From Cyanophora paradoxa (lineage: Eukaryota > Glaucocystophyceae > Cyanophorales > Cyanophoraceae): DNA of 64,000 bases. The position numbers were made by a program, and so were the translations under genes. Under the pieces are notes generated by a model. It saw only the letters and a program-made list of their open reading frames with translations. It was not told where the DNA came from and made no database searches. The number at the start of each line of letters is the position of its first letter. Position 1 is the first letter of the stretch. This document shows positions 11,301 to 20,764 of this stretch, piece after piece. The stretch is taken from contig QPMI01000400.1 of assembly GCA_004431415.1 (NCBI GenBank), positions 230,435 through 294,434 on the forward strand, written 5' to 3'.

Positions 11301-14300
11301 CGGCCCGATGTTCACGAAAACGATGCCGTACAAACTATGGATGTACAAGTGGTCCGCCCGCCTCACCACGCTCGCCTTGGGCCGCCGCGCCCAAATCTTT
11401 CAGGCTTGTGTGTGCGCGCCGCCGCCGCCGCCGCCCGCGCGCTCCGCCGAAGCGCCGCCGATCGCGCGGGCGGGCGGCAGGCCGGTGCTCAAGGACGACC
11501 TGTCGACGGCGCGCTTCGCGCTGCCGTACCTGGTGCACAACGTGGTGGGCTGCGGCTCGGACGAGGCCCGCGACGCCGTCCTCGCCGAGGTCGTCGCCGT
11601 CCTCAAAGCCGAAGACGCCGACCACGCCTGCCTCCAGGCCCGCCCGCCCGCCCGCCCGCCGCCCGCCCTCGCCCCGCCCGCCCTCGCCCCGCCTGCCCGC
11701 CCGCCCGCCCCGGCCCTTTCTCATGATCATCGCCCCGCGCTCGCGCAGACCATCTTCGGCATCCTGGACCAGCTGACGCGCTGGCTCGAGAAAAAGCGGG
11801 CACAGATGCGCAACCCGGAGTCCGGCAAAGACTCCGCGAGGGCCTCGGCCCGCAAGGGCGCCGTGCGCGCGCCGTGGCGGCTGCGGCCGCGCCTGCCTGA
11901 CAGTGCGCGGCAGGCGGTGGCGTGGAGCGCGGAGGAGGAGGCGCACGTCCGCGGGGTGGGGGCCTTCCTGGAGTCGGTCCCCCGCGACGCGCTCGCCTTC
12001 GCGGCGTACCGCGTCAAGGCCCACGCGCGCGCCTTCCTCTGCTACGAGTCCTTCCTCCGCGGCCGCCTCGCCGCCAAGGCGCAGCGGGACCCCGAGATCT
12101 ACTTCGCGCGGGGCGGGCGCCAGAAATGGTTCGAGGACGCCGAGCTCGAGTTCCTCCAGAAGGTCTACGCCTCCGTCGATGACCCCGACATCACGACCGG
12201 CGCGTCCGACCCCTTCCGAGCGAGCGCGCCGGCCGAGCGCCGCGTGCTGACCCCCGCCGACGCCGCAGGCATCGCGGCGCTCCGGCCGTCGCGCTCCCTC
12301 GCGGACTGCGCATTCTTCGCGCAGGAGGCCGGCGACTGGACGCAGGCCTTTGGCTACTACGAGCAGGCCCGCTCGCCCCGCCCCGCCCCGCCTCGCCCCC
12401 TGGAGGGATCACGAGCCCCGGGCCCGCAGATGATGAAGGCGCAGCCGGAGCGTGTGGACGGGGCGCGAGGCATGCTCAAGTGCCTGCGGCGGCAGGGGAA
12501 CCACTGGGCGGTGACGATGCAGTACGCGGGGCTGACGCAGGCGTGCCCCGCCTTCGCCGCCTCCCTGGCGCCCCACGCGCTCAAGTCGGCGACCCGCCTC
12601 GCCCACTGGGACCGCCTCCCCGAGATCCTCGACGCCGCCCCGCCCACCCACTTCGACGCCGCCCTCGGCCGGCCCGCCCCGCCCCGCCCGCCCCCGGCCC
12701 CGCCCCGCGCCCCGCCGACCCGGCTGCAGGGCGCTCCTGGCGTTCGTGAACGAGGACAAGGGCCTGTTCCAGAAGAGCGTGCAGGGGGCGCGGGCGATCC
12801 TCATCCCGCACCTGTCGGGCGCGAGCATGGAGTCGTACGAGCGGGCGTACCCCCTGGTGCTCAAGCTGCACGCCCTCCGCGAGCTCGAGGAGGCGTTCGC
12901 GCTGAGGGCGGAGCCCTCGCCCGGCCGTGCGCGCCCGCGCCGCGCGTCCCCCGCGCGGCGCGCCCCGACGCCCCGGCGCGCGGCAGGCATCGGCGACCTG
13001 GTGGCGACGTGGGCGTCCCGCCTCGACGCGCTGCAGCCGACGCTGAAGAGCCGCGAGCGGCTCCTCTCCGTGCGCCGCATCGCCCTCGAGAAGCTGGGCG
13101 CCAAAGACGAGGCCGTCTCCTGCCTCCTGCGCTACGCGAAGGCGGCGCGCAAGGCGGGGCAGCTCGACCTCGCCGGGGCCGCCCTGCGCGACGCCGCCTC
13201 CACGGGCGCCCGCGTCTCCGAGCTGCTCGTCGAGCGGGCCAAGCTGCGGCGCCTGCAGGGGGCCGTGTGGGAAGCTCTAGCTGACGCCAAGGCGGTGGCG
13301 GACGCGAAGAGCAGCGAGATGGACGTCTCGGCGCAGCTCCGCGCCAAGGCCTCGCTCCTCTACGCCCGCTGGTCTTTCGACGTCGCCCAGGAGGGCTACC
13401 AGGGCGCCGGCGCCTACCACAAGAAAGCGGCCGACCTCTTCGGGTCGATCCCCCAGCGCTTCCGCAACGAGGTCGCCGAGAAGCAGAGCTTCTACTTCGG
13501 GCGCATGTGCGACAGCGTCCTCGAGATGGGCCGCACCTCCCGCGCCCGCGCCGGCGCCGACCGCACCTCCCCCCTCGACTCCTCCACCGCCGCCGTGCGC
13601 CCCTCCGGCCCTGCCCCGCCCCGCCCCGCCCCGCCCCGCCCCGCCGGCGGCCGATGCGACGGGGCACGCGCGGGCAGGACATGGCAGTCTATCTGTACCA
13701 GGCGCTCAGCTCTTACTTCCACTCCCTCACCTACGGCTGCCGCTTCCTCTTCCGCGTGCGGCCGGCGCCGCGCGCACCCGGCCGGCCCCGCCCGCCGACG
13801 CGCCGCGCAGACTCTGCCGCGCATCCTCACGCTCTACTTCGACTACGCGGAGGCGGTCTCGAAAACGCGGGCGAGCGACGCGGGGGCGGCCAAGCAGCAG
13901 TCGGGGCGCGGCGCGGCGCGCAAGGCGGCCGCCTCGCCCGAGGCGGGAAACGAGGGGGAAGGGCCGACGGGGGAGGAGCTGAGGCGCGCGATGTCAGAGG
14001 CGCACAAGATCGTGGGGGACTTCTCCACGAGGCTCGCCCCCTGGCAGTGGTACACGGTCTTCTCCCAGCTCCTCTCCCGCCTCTGCACCCCGAACGACGA
14101 GGTCCGCGGCCCCGTCCCCGCCACCTTCCTCCTCCGCCACCTTCCTCCTCCGCCACCTTCCTCCTCCGCCCCGCCCCGCGCGCCCCGCCGACGCTCGAGG
14201 CCCGCGCAGGCGCTGGCGATCGCGTACCGGCTGGTCACGCGGGTGCTGCAGGGGCAGCCGGAGCAGGCGCTCTGGCAGCTCCTCCCCGCCATCCAATCCA

Positions 14301-16526
14301 AGCAGACGCCCAGCTCCAAGGAGCGCTCGATGCGCTGCGAGCGCGTGATGCGCGAGGCGTTGCAGGCGAGCGCGCCCCTGCAGAAGCTGCAGCGGCACAT
14401 GTCCGAGCACATCGCCGAGTTCATCGCCATCTGCTCCGACAAGGACCTCTCCCAGCTCGACAAAGTCCGCCCGCCCCGAACCCCGCGCACGCAGCCGGCG
14501 CCGGCGGGCCGCTCACGCCGGGCAGGGCCAGAAGGCCGTGGCGCTCACGCAGAGGTTCTCGCGCGCGTGGCGCCTCTTCAAGGCTGAGGGCCGGGGCGAG
14601 GGCGAGCGCATCCTCCTCCCCATCCTCGCCAACTTCACCGTCAAGCTGCCGGCCCCGGGGCCCGCCCCGACCTCCGCCCGCCCCTTCGCCGACACCCGCC
14701 TCGTCTACCTCCACTCCGCCAACGACAAGGTCCGCCCCGCCCGCCCCGCCCCCCTTGCCGCCACCCGCCGGGCGCCGCTGTCACCGCTGACGCGCGGCGC
14801 GGGGCGGCAGCTGGAAATCATGAGCTCGATGATGCGCCCGCGGAAGTTGACGGTCGTGGGCGACGACGGCAAATCCTACAGCCTCCTCTGCAAGCGCGAG
14901 GACAAGGGTGCGTGGCGCCTGCCCCGCCCAGGGCCCTCCCTGGGGCCTCGGGCGACGGGGCCGGGGGCCAGGGGACATGCGGAAGGACAGCCGGATGACC
15001 GAGTTCAACGACCTGCTCAACCGCCTCTTCGCCAAGCACCCGGACTCCCGCCGCCGCAAGCTCCGTGCGCCCCGCGCCCCCGGCTTCGGCCCCGCCCCCC
15101 GCTTCCCCTCGCTTCGCGGCGGGGGCCGAGAGCTGAAGCGAGGGGGCGGCGGGGGCAGGGCTGCGGACGTACGCGGTGACGCCGCTGAACGAGGAGACGG
15201 GCCTCCTCGAGTGGGTCCCCTTCACGACGGGCATCCGCCAGGTCCTCGGCCAGCTCTACGACCCCACCAGGGGCTTCGGCCTCACCGTGCGCCCCCGCCG
15301 CCACGCCGCCCCGCCCCGCCCGCCCCGCCCCCCCTCGCCCCCTCCGCTGAGCCTCCGCCAGAACATGGAAATCCGCAAGAGGATCGAGGCCTCGGGCAAG
15401 CAGAACATCACCCCGCCCGTGCCCTCGCCCCGCCCGAGCTCCCCCGCCCTTCCCGCCCCGCCCGAGCCGGCGCAGGTCTTTGTGGACATCCGGCGGCACC
15501 ACCCGCCCGTCTTCTACCGCTGGTTCCTCCAGCAGTTCCCTGGTCCGCCCTGCCCCGCCCGCCCCGCCGGCCCCGCTGAGGCGGCGGGCGGGCCGCCCCC
15601 TGCGCAGAGCCGGGGAGCTGGTTCCAGGCGCGCCTGACGTACGCGCGCTCGTGCGCCGTGTGGAGCATGGTCGGCTACGTCGTCGGGTGCGCCGGCCGCC
15701 CCGCTGCGCCGGGGCGCGTGGGGCGGGGGGCGAGGGGCGGGCGGGGGCGGCAGGCTCGGGGACCGGCACGGGGAGAACATCCTGCTGGACACGGGCAGCG
15801 GGGAGTGCGTGCACGTGGACCTCGCGTGCCTCTTCGACAAGGCCAAGACCCTCGCCTTCCCCGAGCGGGTCCCCTTCCGCCTCACCCACAACATGGTCGA
15901 CGCCCTCGGCCTCGCCGGCACCGAGGGCACCTTCCGCGCCGTCTGCGAGCTCGCCGTCGGGCTCCTCCGCGAGAACCGCGAGACGCTCCTGACCGTCGTG
16001 GACGCCGTCGCGCACGACCCCTTCGTCGACTGGTACCGCAAGGAGCCCGACGCGAGCGACCAGCGGACCTCCCAGACGGCCTCCGCCGAGGAGCTCCGGG
16101 AGCGCGCGGGGGAGATCCTCGCCATGGTCGAGCAGCGCCTGCGCGGCGTCCACTTCCGCACCAAGGTCGACGTCCAGCGCGAGGAGGCCCTCAAGAAGAA
16201 GGAGGCCGCCGCTCTCGCCTCCGACCGGCGCTCCTCCGCCGCCGCCGCCTCCGCCGCGGCCTCCGAGAAGAAGGCCGCCGCCCCCGCCCGCTTCGAGACC
16301 GTCGCCTCCCAGGTCCGCCCCCGCCCCTCCCCTGCTCCGCCCCGCCGGGCGAGCGGCGCGGCAGGTGCAGTGGCTCATCCAGCAGGCCACCGACGACGAC
16401 AACCTCGGCAACGTGCGCGCCCCAGCCTTGCCCTCGCGCGCCCCGCAGCCCTGCCGCTCTGACTCGACCCCCGCCCCGCCCCGCCCCGCCCCGCAGATGT
16501 ACACGTGGTGGATGCCCTGGACTTAG
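5310..16526 (+). CDS. ATR: ATR-type PI3K-like DNA-damage checkpoint kinase
   Basis: ATR senses RPA-coated single-stranded DNA in the nucleus and phosphorylates checkpoint targets. The gene has dozens of short introns. The N-terminus is Pro-rich. From 5.6 to 11.2 kb the exons are helical, HEAT-repeat-like and poorly conserved. A linker at 7.07-7.4 kb carries PPLQKRRRF (NLS-like) and DAVIDLTGDDDEPP (SUMO-interaction-like). The FAT region (about 11.2-14.6 kb) includes GAFLESVPRDALAFAAYRVK and LEFLQKVYASVDDPD, as in ATR. The kinase domain has RKLTVVGDDGKSYSLLCK, DMRKDSRMTEFNDLLNRLFA, the catalytic loop LGDRHGENILLDTGSGECVH and then VDLACLFDKAKTL, and VPFRLTHNMVDALGLAGTEG. The last exons give QWLIQQATDDDNLGN and MYTWWMPWT-stop, the FATC tail. 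The ATR-like TYAVTPLNEETGLLEWVPFT separates it from ATM and mTOR. Several introns here are GC-AG (11638-11748, 12367-12429). Start chosen at Met 5310, the first ATG of the open N-terminal exon. No missing catalytic residue was seen. Confidence 0.95.
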
Positions 16527-16664
16527 TGCAAGCGCTATCTTAATCTACTACTGTATTCCTAACCTACCAAATCTGCCTGATACCTGCAAATACAAAATGA
16601 ACGTTGGACGAACTGCGAGGCCCTCGCCGCCACCGCTGCCCCTGCCCCGTGCCGCGCGCCGGCG

Positions 16665-17360
16665 CTAGTGGTCGCCGCGCCAGCGCTGGAGGACGCGGGC
16701 GCAGTCGATGAGGGGCTTGCCGAGCTTCTGGTTGACGCGGTTGTGCAGCTCGCACATCCACATCTCGAACGCCGTCCGCGACGCCGTCTGCGGCGGGTTC
16801 GCCGCAACGTCCTTCCGCATGTCCTCCGCGCACACCTGCCGGCACACAGTGCCTCGGCGACGGCTGCGCGCCCAATGCACGCGCAGAGCTCACCCCGCAC
16901 GGGTAGAACTTGGCAAAGAGCCGCATGAACGTGCGCATGTCCTGCTGCTCCTGCTCCGACGGCTGCTCCGGGTAGTACGCCGCAATGGAGTGCAGGAGCG
17001 TCCATGACGCGCGCCCGATATCCGCGGCGTCAGGAGGCTCCGCTGGGCCAGCGTTCGCGTCCGCGCTGGGCTCGGCCGGTTGCGCCGACTTCTCTTCCGG
17101 CTTCGCCGCAGCCTTCGGGGGCCGCGTTTTGCACGCTGGGCAGTTTCTGCGCGTGTACGTGAGCGCAAATGCCTAGCTCGCTCCAGTTGCGGTCCCGGCT
17201 GCGGCGCGCGGTGCTTGCGGCCAGGCCGCGAACCGGTAGCCCAAGACGATGCGGGGCGGGGGCGGGGTGCTCACAGGAACTTTTCGAGGAGCTTGTCTGC
17301 ATGCTTGTTTCGAACGGGGAGCTGCCGCTCGCCCTGCTCTCCGCTGTTCGCCTCGACCAT
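16665..17360 (-). CDS. ERV1: ERV1/ALR FAD-linked sulfhydryl oxidase
   Basis: ERV1 reoxidises Mia40 in the mitochondrial intermembrane space during disulfide-relay import. Three exons join in frame. Exon 1 is MVEANSGEQGERQLPVRNKH followed by ADKLLEKFL. Exon 2 begins NCPACKTRPPKAAAKPEEKS and carries GRASWTLLHSIAAYYPEQPS and EQEQQDMRTFMRLFAKFYPC. Exon 3 continues to give YPCGVCAEDMRKDV, so the active-site CxxC spans the intron. It then has ASRTAFEMWMCELHNRVNQK and LGKPLIDCARVLQRWRGDH-stop. The HNxxNxKLGKPxxDC FAD-binding block is intact. The N-terminal CPAC is the shuttle cysteine pair, placed as in animal and yeast ERV1 rather than at the C-terminus as in plants. It is divergent from the p24 gene, 170 bases away. 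Confidence 0.95.
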
Positions 17361-17530
17361 CGTTGCGAACTGGCCCAATGTGCTGCCAGGCTGTACCCGG
17401 AAAGATCTGCGTACCCGCCATTCAAACCACTTCAATCGGCATCGACAAAACCAAGTGCAGCGCGGCCCCGCTTATTCACTTCCGACACATCTGCGCATTT
17501 GCCGGGCTCGTTCACGTCGTCTTGGCACCG

Positions 17531-18883
17531 ATGCGATCGCTCCTCCTCGTCCTCGGCCTCGCGCTGTGCCTGGGCGCCGCCGCCGCGGCGTTCGAGCGGC
17601 AGACCCTCGAGCTATATATCGACTCGGGCTCCGATGCGCGGTGCGCTCCCAGCCCTCTGCTCGCACATTCCCGCCCGCACCAGTTCAAGTCTGATGAGTC
17701 CGCCGCGCAGGATCTACGCAGACATAGCAGAAGTTGGGATGTACCGGGCATCCTTGGATGTGATGAAAGGCGGCATGCTGAATGTGCCTCCGCTCTCCGC
17801 CCGCGCCGCGCTTCCGCTTAAATTCAATGCGCTCGCGCCGCTTTCGCACGCTTTCCATGTCTCTCGCGCTCCTGCGTGCTGCTCCCTTCTTCGATGCCTA
17901 CGCCCACTTTCTCAGGTCGAGCTCACAGTGTTCGACCCGATGGGGAGGCCGATGCACCAGTGCGACTGCGTCACTGTTCTGGTTCTCCTCGCCTCGCCTC
18001 GCTCACAGCTCTCCAGGCAGATCGTGAACCACCACGGGGAGTACGTCTTCCGCGCACAGCAGCCCGGCAGGTCCGGCCGCGCCCTCCTGGGCCCAATTCG
18101 CTCCGTCGCTTCCCTTGCTGACACGCCCGCGCCCGGCGCAGCTACGGCTTCTCCGTCAAGTGAGCCCCCAGATCCGCGCGCCTGCGTTCGGGAGGCGACG
18201 GGGGCGCCAGGAACACGAAGCAGGGCGGGGCGGCGACGAAGCTCGTCTCCTGCACCGTCGAGAGCCTCGAGCAGCCGCCGCCGTCCCCCCGCACCGACGG
18301 CGCGCCCCGCCCTGCACCCGGCCCACGCGCCGCAGCGCGCGTGGGCGCGAGCACCGCGCAGAGTTCGCGTCTCTGTGGGACAAGACGGGCGTCATCGCCG
18401 AGTCCCTCCAGCGCGTCGGTCCGTGCCGTGGCACAGCCGCCCCGCCCCTCCTTGCCCGCGGCCGCCGCTAACATTTTGCGCAGGGCGCATGCAGGGCGAG
18501 TTCCGCGCCCGCGAGATGCGCCACCGGAGCCGTACGCACGCCGCCGCGCCGCGTGCCGCGCGCACCTCGCCTGACGAGGGGGGCGGCACCCCGGGGCGGC
18601 AGTGGCGGAGTCGACGCTGGAGCGGGCGCAGGCGCGCTCCATCGGCCTCGCCACTCTTCTCGTCGCCGTCAGCGTCTCCCAGGCACGCTCCCCCCCCCCC
18701 CCCCATCCCCCTTCTGCCCCCCCTTCCCCCTCCCCCCCCTCCCCCCCCCCCCCGCCTTGCCCTCGTCGCCCCGGTATGCCGCCCTGACCACAGCCGCTTC
18801 CATCCGCCGCACATGCGCAGGTGATCTATGTGGCGCGGATGTTCCGCGCGAGCGAGCTGGCCCGCAAGGCGAACCCCATCTGA
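17531..18883 (+). CDS. p24/EMP24 (TMED) family GOLD-domain cargo receptor
   Basis: p24 proteins are type I membrane proteins of COPI/COPII vesicles that select cargo between ER and Golgi. The first exon has a clean signal peptide, MRSLLLVLGLALCLGAAAAA, then FERQTLELYIDSGSDA. Later exons give IYADIAEVGMYRASLDVMKG, VELTVFDPMGRPMHQ (the GOLD-domain 'V.D..G' strand), NHHGEYVFRAQQPG and YGFSV, typical of the family. A C-terminal helix (MQGEFRAREMRHR, later AESTLERAQARSIGLATLLV) leads into a membrane span and then IYVARMFRASELARKANPI-stop. The predicted tail has neither the di-Phe nor the dilysine motif usual in this family. Intron 18.68-18.8 kb is nearly pure C. Exon joins in the middle are less certain than at the ends. 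Confidence 0.72.
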
Positions 18884-18991
18884 GCTCCCAGCCTCTCAGA
18901 GCCCGGTGGCCGCGTGTTTGCCTCCGGCCTCCGGAACCTCTTGCATCGATATATCCCTAGCTATATGCTGTAGATAGCAGACCTCCTGTTT

Positions 18992-19056
18992 TTAAAATAC
19001 TAGAACGTCGGAATACAAATTTTATTTAAAGTGAATTTTTAAAGATGCGGCCAGGC
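18992..19056 (+). repeat. diverged direct repeat, left copy
   Basis: Begins TTAAAATACTA (exact match to 20113-20123). It then has an AT-rich stretch and TTTAAAGATGCGGCCAGGCT, resembling the right copy's TTTAAAGGCCCGCGGCCGGGCT. It lies on the left of the non-genic island that holds the myosin fragment and the SINE-like element. Its nature (dispersed repeat or end of an old insertion) is unknown. Confidence 0.4.
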
Positions 19057-19523
19057 TCCGAGATTCTGCAGCTGAGCCGTTTTCCAGTGAGTACCAGCTG
19101 CAACGCTGCGACAGCCCTGACAAGGGCCCCTAGCCGTAGTAACCTCAGAGCGCTAGCCTGCAGCTGGTAGGCCCTCGAGCTCGAGATCTAGAGCCACTGC
19201 CAGGCTGATCATGATCATGAGCCATGCCTTTGGGCCAGGCCCCATGAGGCCGATTACGCTGCTTCCAGGCTCATGATCAAATATTAGCGACCGTGGAGCT
19301 CACGGGGCTGATCATGATTTTAATCATGCAATCAAAGGGTTAGTCACTGAGCTGAGTTTCGATCCAAACGAGGCTGGGCGTTCTAGACGACGGATGAGGT
19401 CTATCTATCTATCTAGTTAGCTATCTAACTTTCGAAGATCTATCTAGCTAGGAATGCTGCTCCTCGCCCCCATCCATCGATATCGCCCCTCGCCCTCTGC
19501 GCTCCCGACGCCCTCCCGCCCAG

Positions 19524-19776
19524 TGCGTGGCGACGCGGGACGCGCTGGCGAAGGCCCTCTACAGCCGCCTCTTCCGCTGGCTCGTCGACCGCCTCAACCG
19601 GTGCGCCCGCCTCGCCGCCCGGCCGGCGCCCCTGCAGCGGGAAGGAGTTGGGCCGGCCCTCTCACCTCCCCTCTCGCCCCTCCCCCCTCCCGCCCTCCAG
19701 GTCCATCTCCGGGGACCTGCCGTCGGACCGCAACTGCGTCTCCATCCTCGACATCTTCGGCTTCGAGTGCTTCGAG
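19524..19776 (+). pseudogene. isolated two-exon fragment of a myosin motor domain
   Basis: Exon A (19524-19600) encodes VATRDALAKALYSRLFRWLV plus DRLNR. Exon B (19701-19776) encodes SISGDLPSDRNCVSILDIFG plus FECFE. Together they are the myosin-head segment 'ARDALAKxLYSRLFxWLVxxIN...ILDIFGFExFE' around switch II. Splice sites between them (CCG|GTGCGC, CTCCAG|GTCC) and after exon B (GAG|GTGCAC) are intact. No P-loop exon is found upstream: the p24 gene ends at 18883 and AT-rich DNA follows. No continuation exon is found downstream. A complete gene is therefore impossible in this place, and I read it as a duplicated or captured gene fragment. The coding frame itself shows no stop or frameshift, suggesting a recent origin. 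Confidence 0.75.
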
Positions 19777-19926
19777 GTGCACCCCGGGGCGCGGAGTAGG
19801 CGCCCCGGGGCCTGGCGCTCGGCCCTATGCTCAGCCTGACTCGCCCGCGGCTTGCCAAGTTGGTGACGGTCCGACGGTCAGCGGCTTGGTGATCAAAAAT
19901 GATTTCGAAGCCTCGAATTCGAATCA

Positions 19927-20105
19927 TTTTTTTTAAAGATCTACGGTGGGCGTGCCCACTCGTAGTACACAACGAGGATACAAGTCACGGTATCGGGAAT
20001 CACAGGGATTCGAAGTACAACGTAGCGGAAACAGCAGGAACCGAACCCGGGAATCCGGGAGGTCGTAGCACGACCTTATACCACTGCGCTAAAGCGCGGG
20101 AACAA
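19927..20105 (-). mobile_element. tRNA-derived SINE-like element
   Basis: On the minus strand, TAGCGCAGTGG (20091-20081) fits the pol III A box and GGTTCGGTTCC (20047-20037) fits the B box with one deviation, at tRNA-like spacing. Between them a GGTC...GACC stem has a seven-base loop. The acceptor and D arms do not pair as in a working tRNA, so this is a tRNA relic. The minus-strand 3' side ends in a short A-run (the T8 at 19927-19934) next to an imperfect hairpin (about 19896-19930). Target duplications were not found. Confidence 0.5.
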
Positions 20106-20112
20106 ATTTAAG

Positions 20113-20161
20113 TTAAAATACTATGATATAAATAAAATTTAAAGGCCCGCGGCCGGGCTTC
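20113..20161 (+). repeat. diverged direct repeat, right copy
   Basis: Right-hand partner of 18992-19056: exact TTAAAATACTA, then an AT-rich stretch, then TTTAAAGGCCCGCGGCCGGG. Same orientation as the left copy, about 1.1 kb away, and immediately beyond the SINE-like element. Confidence 0.4.
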
Positions 20162-20336
20162 ATAATCAGTCTTTCGAAGTTCAAGGCTTCACTGAGTCAA
20201 GGGGCTTCATCATGGCATGATTCAAATGACTAGGTCTTCGACTCGCCCCCGCCCCCGGGCCCGCTCGTCTCAGGAGGTGCGCGTACGTGCCAGGTGGGGT
20301 CTAAAGTAGCTATAGGGCCGGGGCGTTGACAGAATA

Positions 20337-20370
20337 CATGATCATGATCCGAGGCTCATGATCATGATCT
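20337..20370. repeat. inverted repeat ATGATCATGA / TCATGATCAT
   Basis: Two ten-base arms separated by a short GC-rich loop form a perfect hairpin, itself built from overlapping TGATCA palindromes. The same TCATGATCATGA word recurs near 19205, 45437 and 48003, always in AT-richer non-genic DNA. Confidence 0.5.
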
Positions 20371-20764
20371 AGCTGCCACGGTGTAGGCCTACTAGCTATA
20401 GGCTAGCTACGTTGGCCGGCCGCGCGCGCCGGGTCGCGGCGCGCGCGCGGCGCATGCGCACGGCACAATTGGATCATGATGCCATTCGTACCCAGCACAA
20501 GTGTCAGCGCGCATGCGGGCGCAGCTTTCGGATAACGCATACAGCTGCAGAGCTTGAGCGAAGGACGCGCGCGCGCGGTGCCCGCCGAGGGGTACGCGTA
20601 GTGGCTCAGCTGGGCACCCTGCAGTTCTGAGCGCATCGTCAAGTGGACGCTAAACGTTCGAGATCCAACGATCCGCAACGCTGGAGCCGGGGCCAGCTCT
20701 CGCGTCGCCGGAAGCAGCGGAGGGCCGGCTCGCCCAGACCGGAGGACCGCCGGATTCGGGCCCG

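Noticed and set aside
15017-16504. Minus-strand open frame of nearly 500 codons opposite the ATR kinase domain
   Set aside because: The plus strand encodes conserved kinase and FATC motifs; the minus product is Gly/Arg-rich without motifs.
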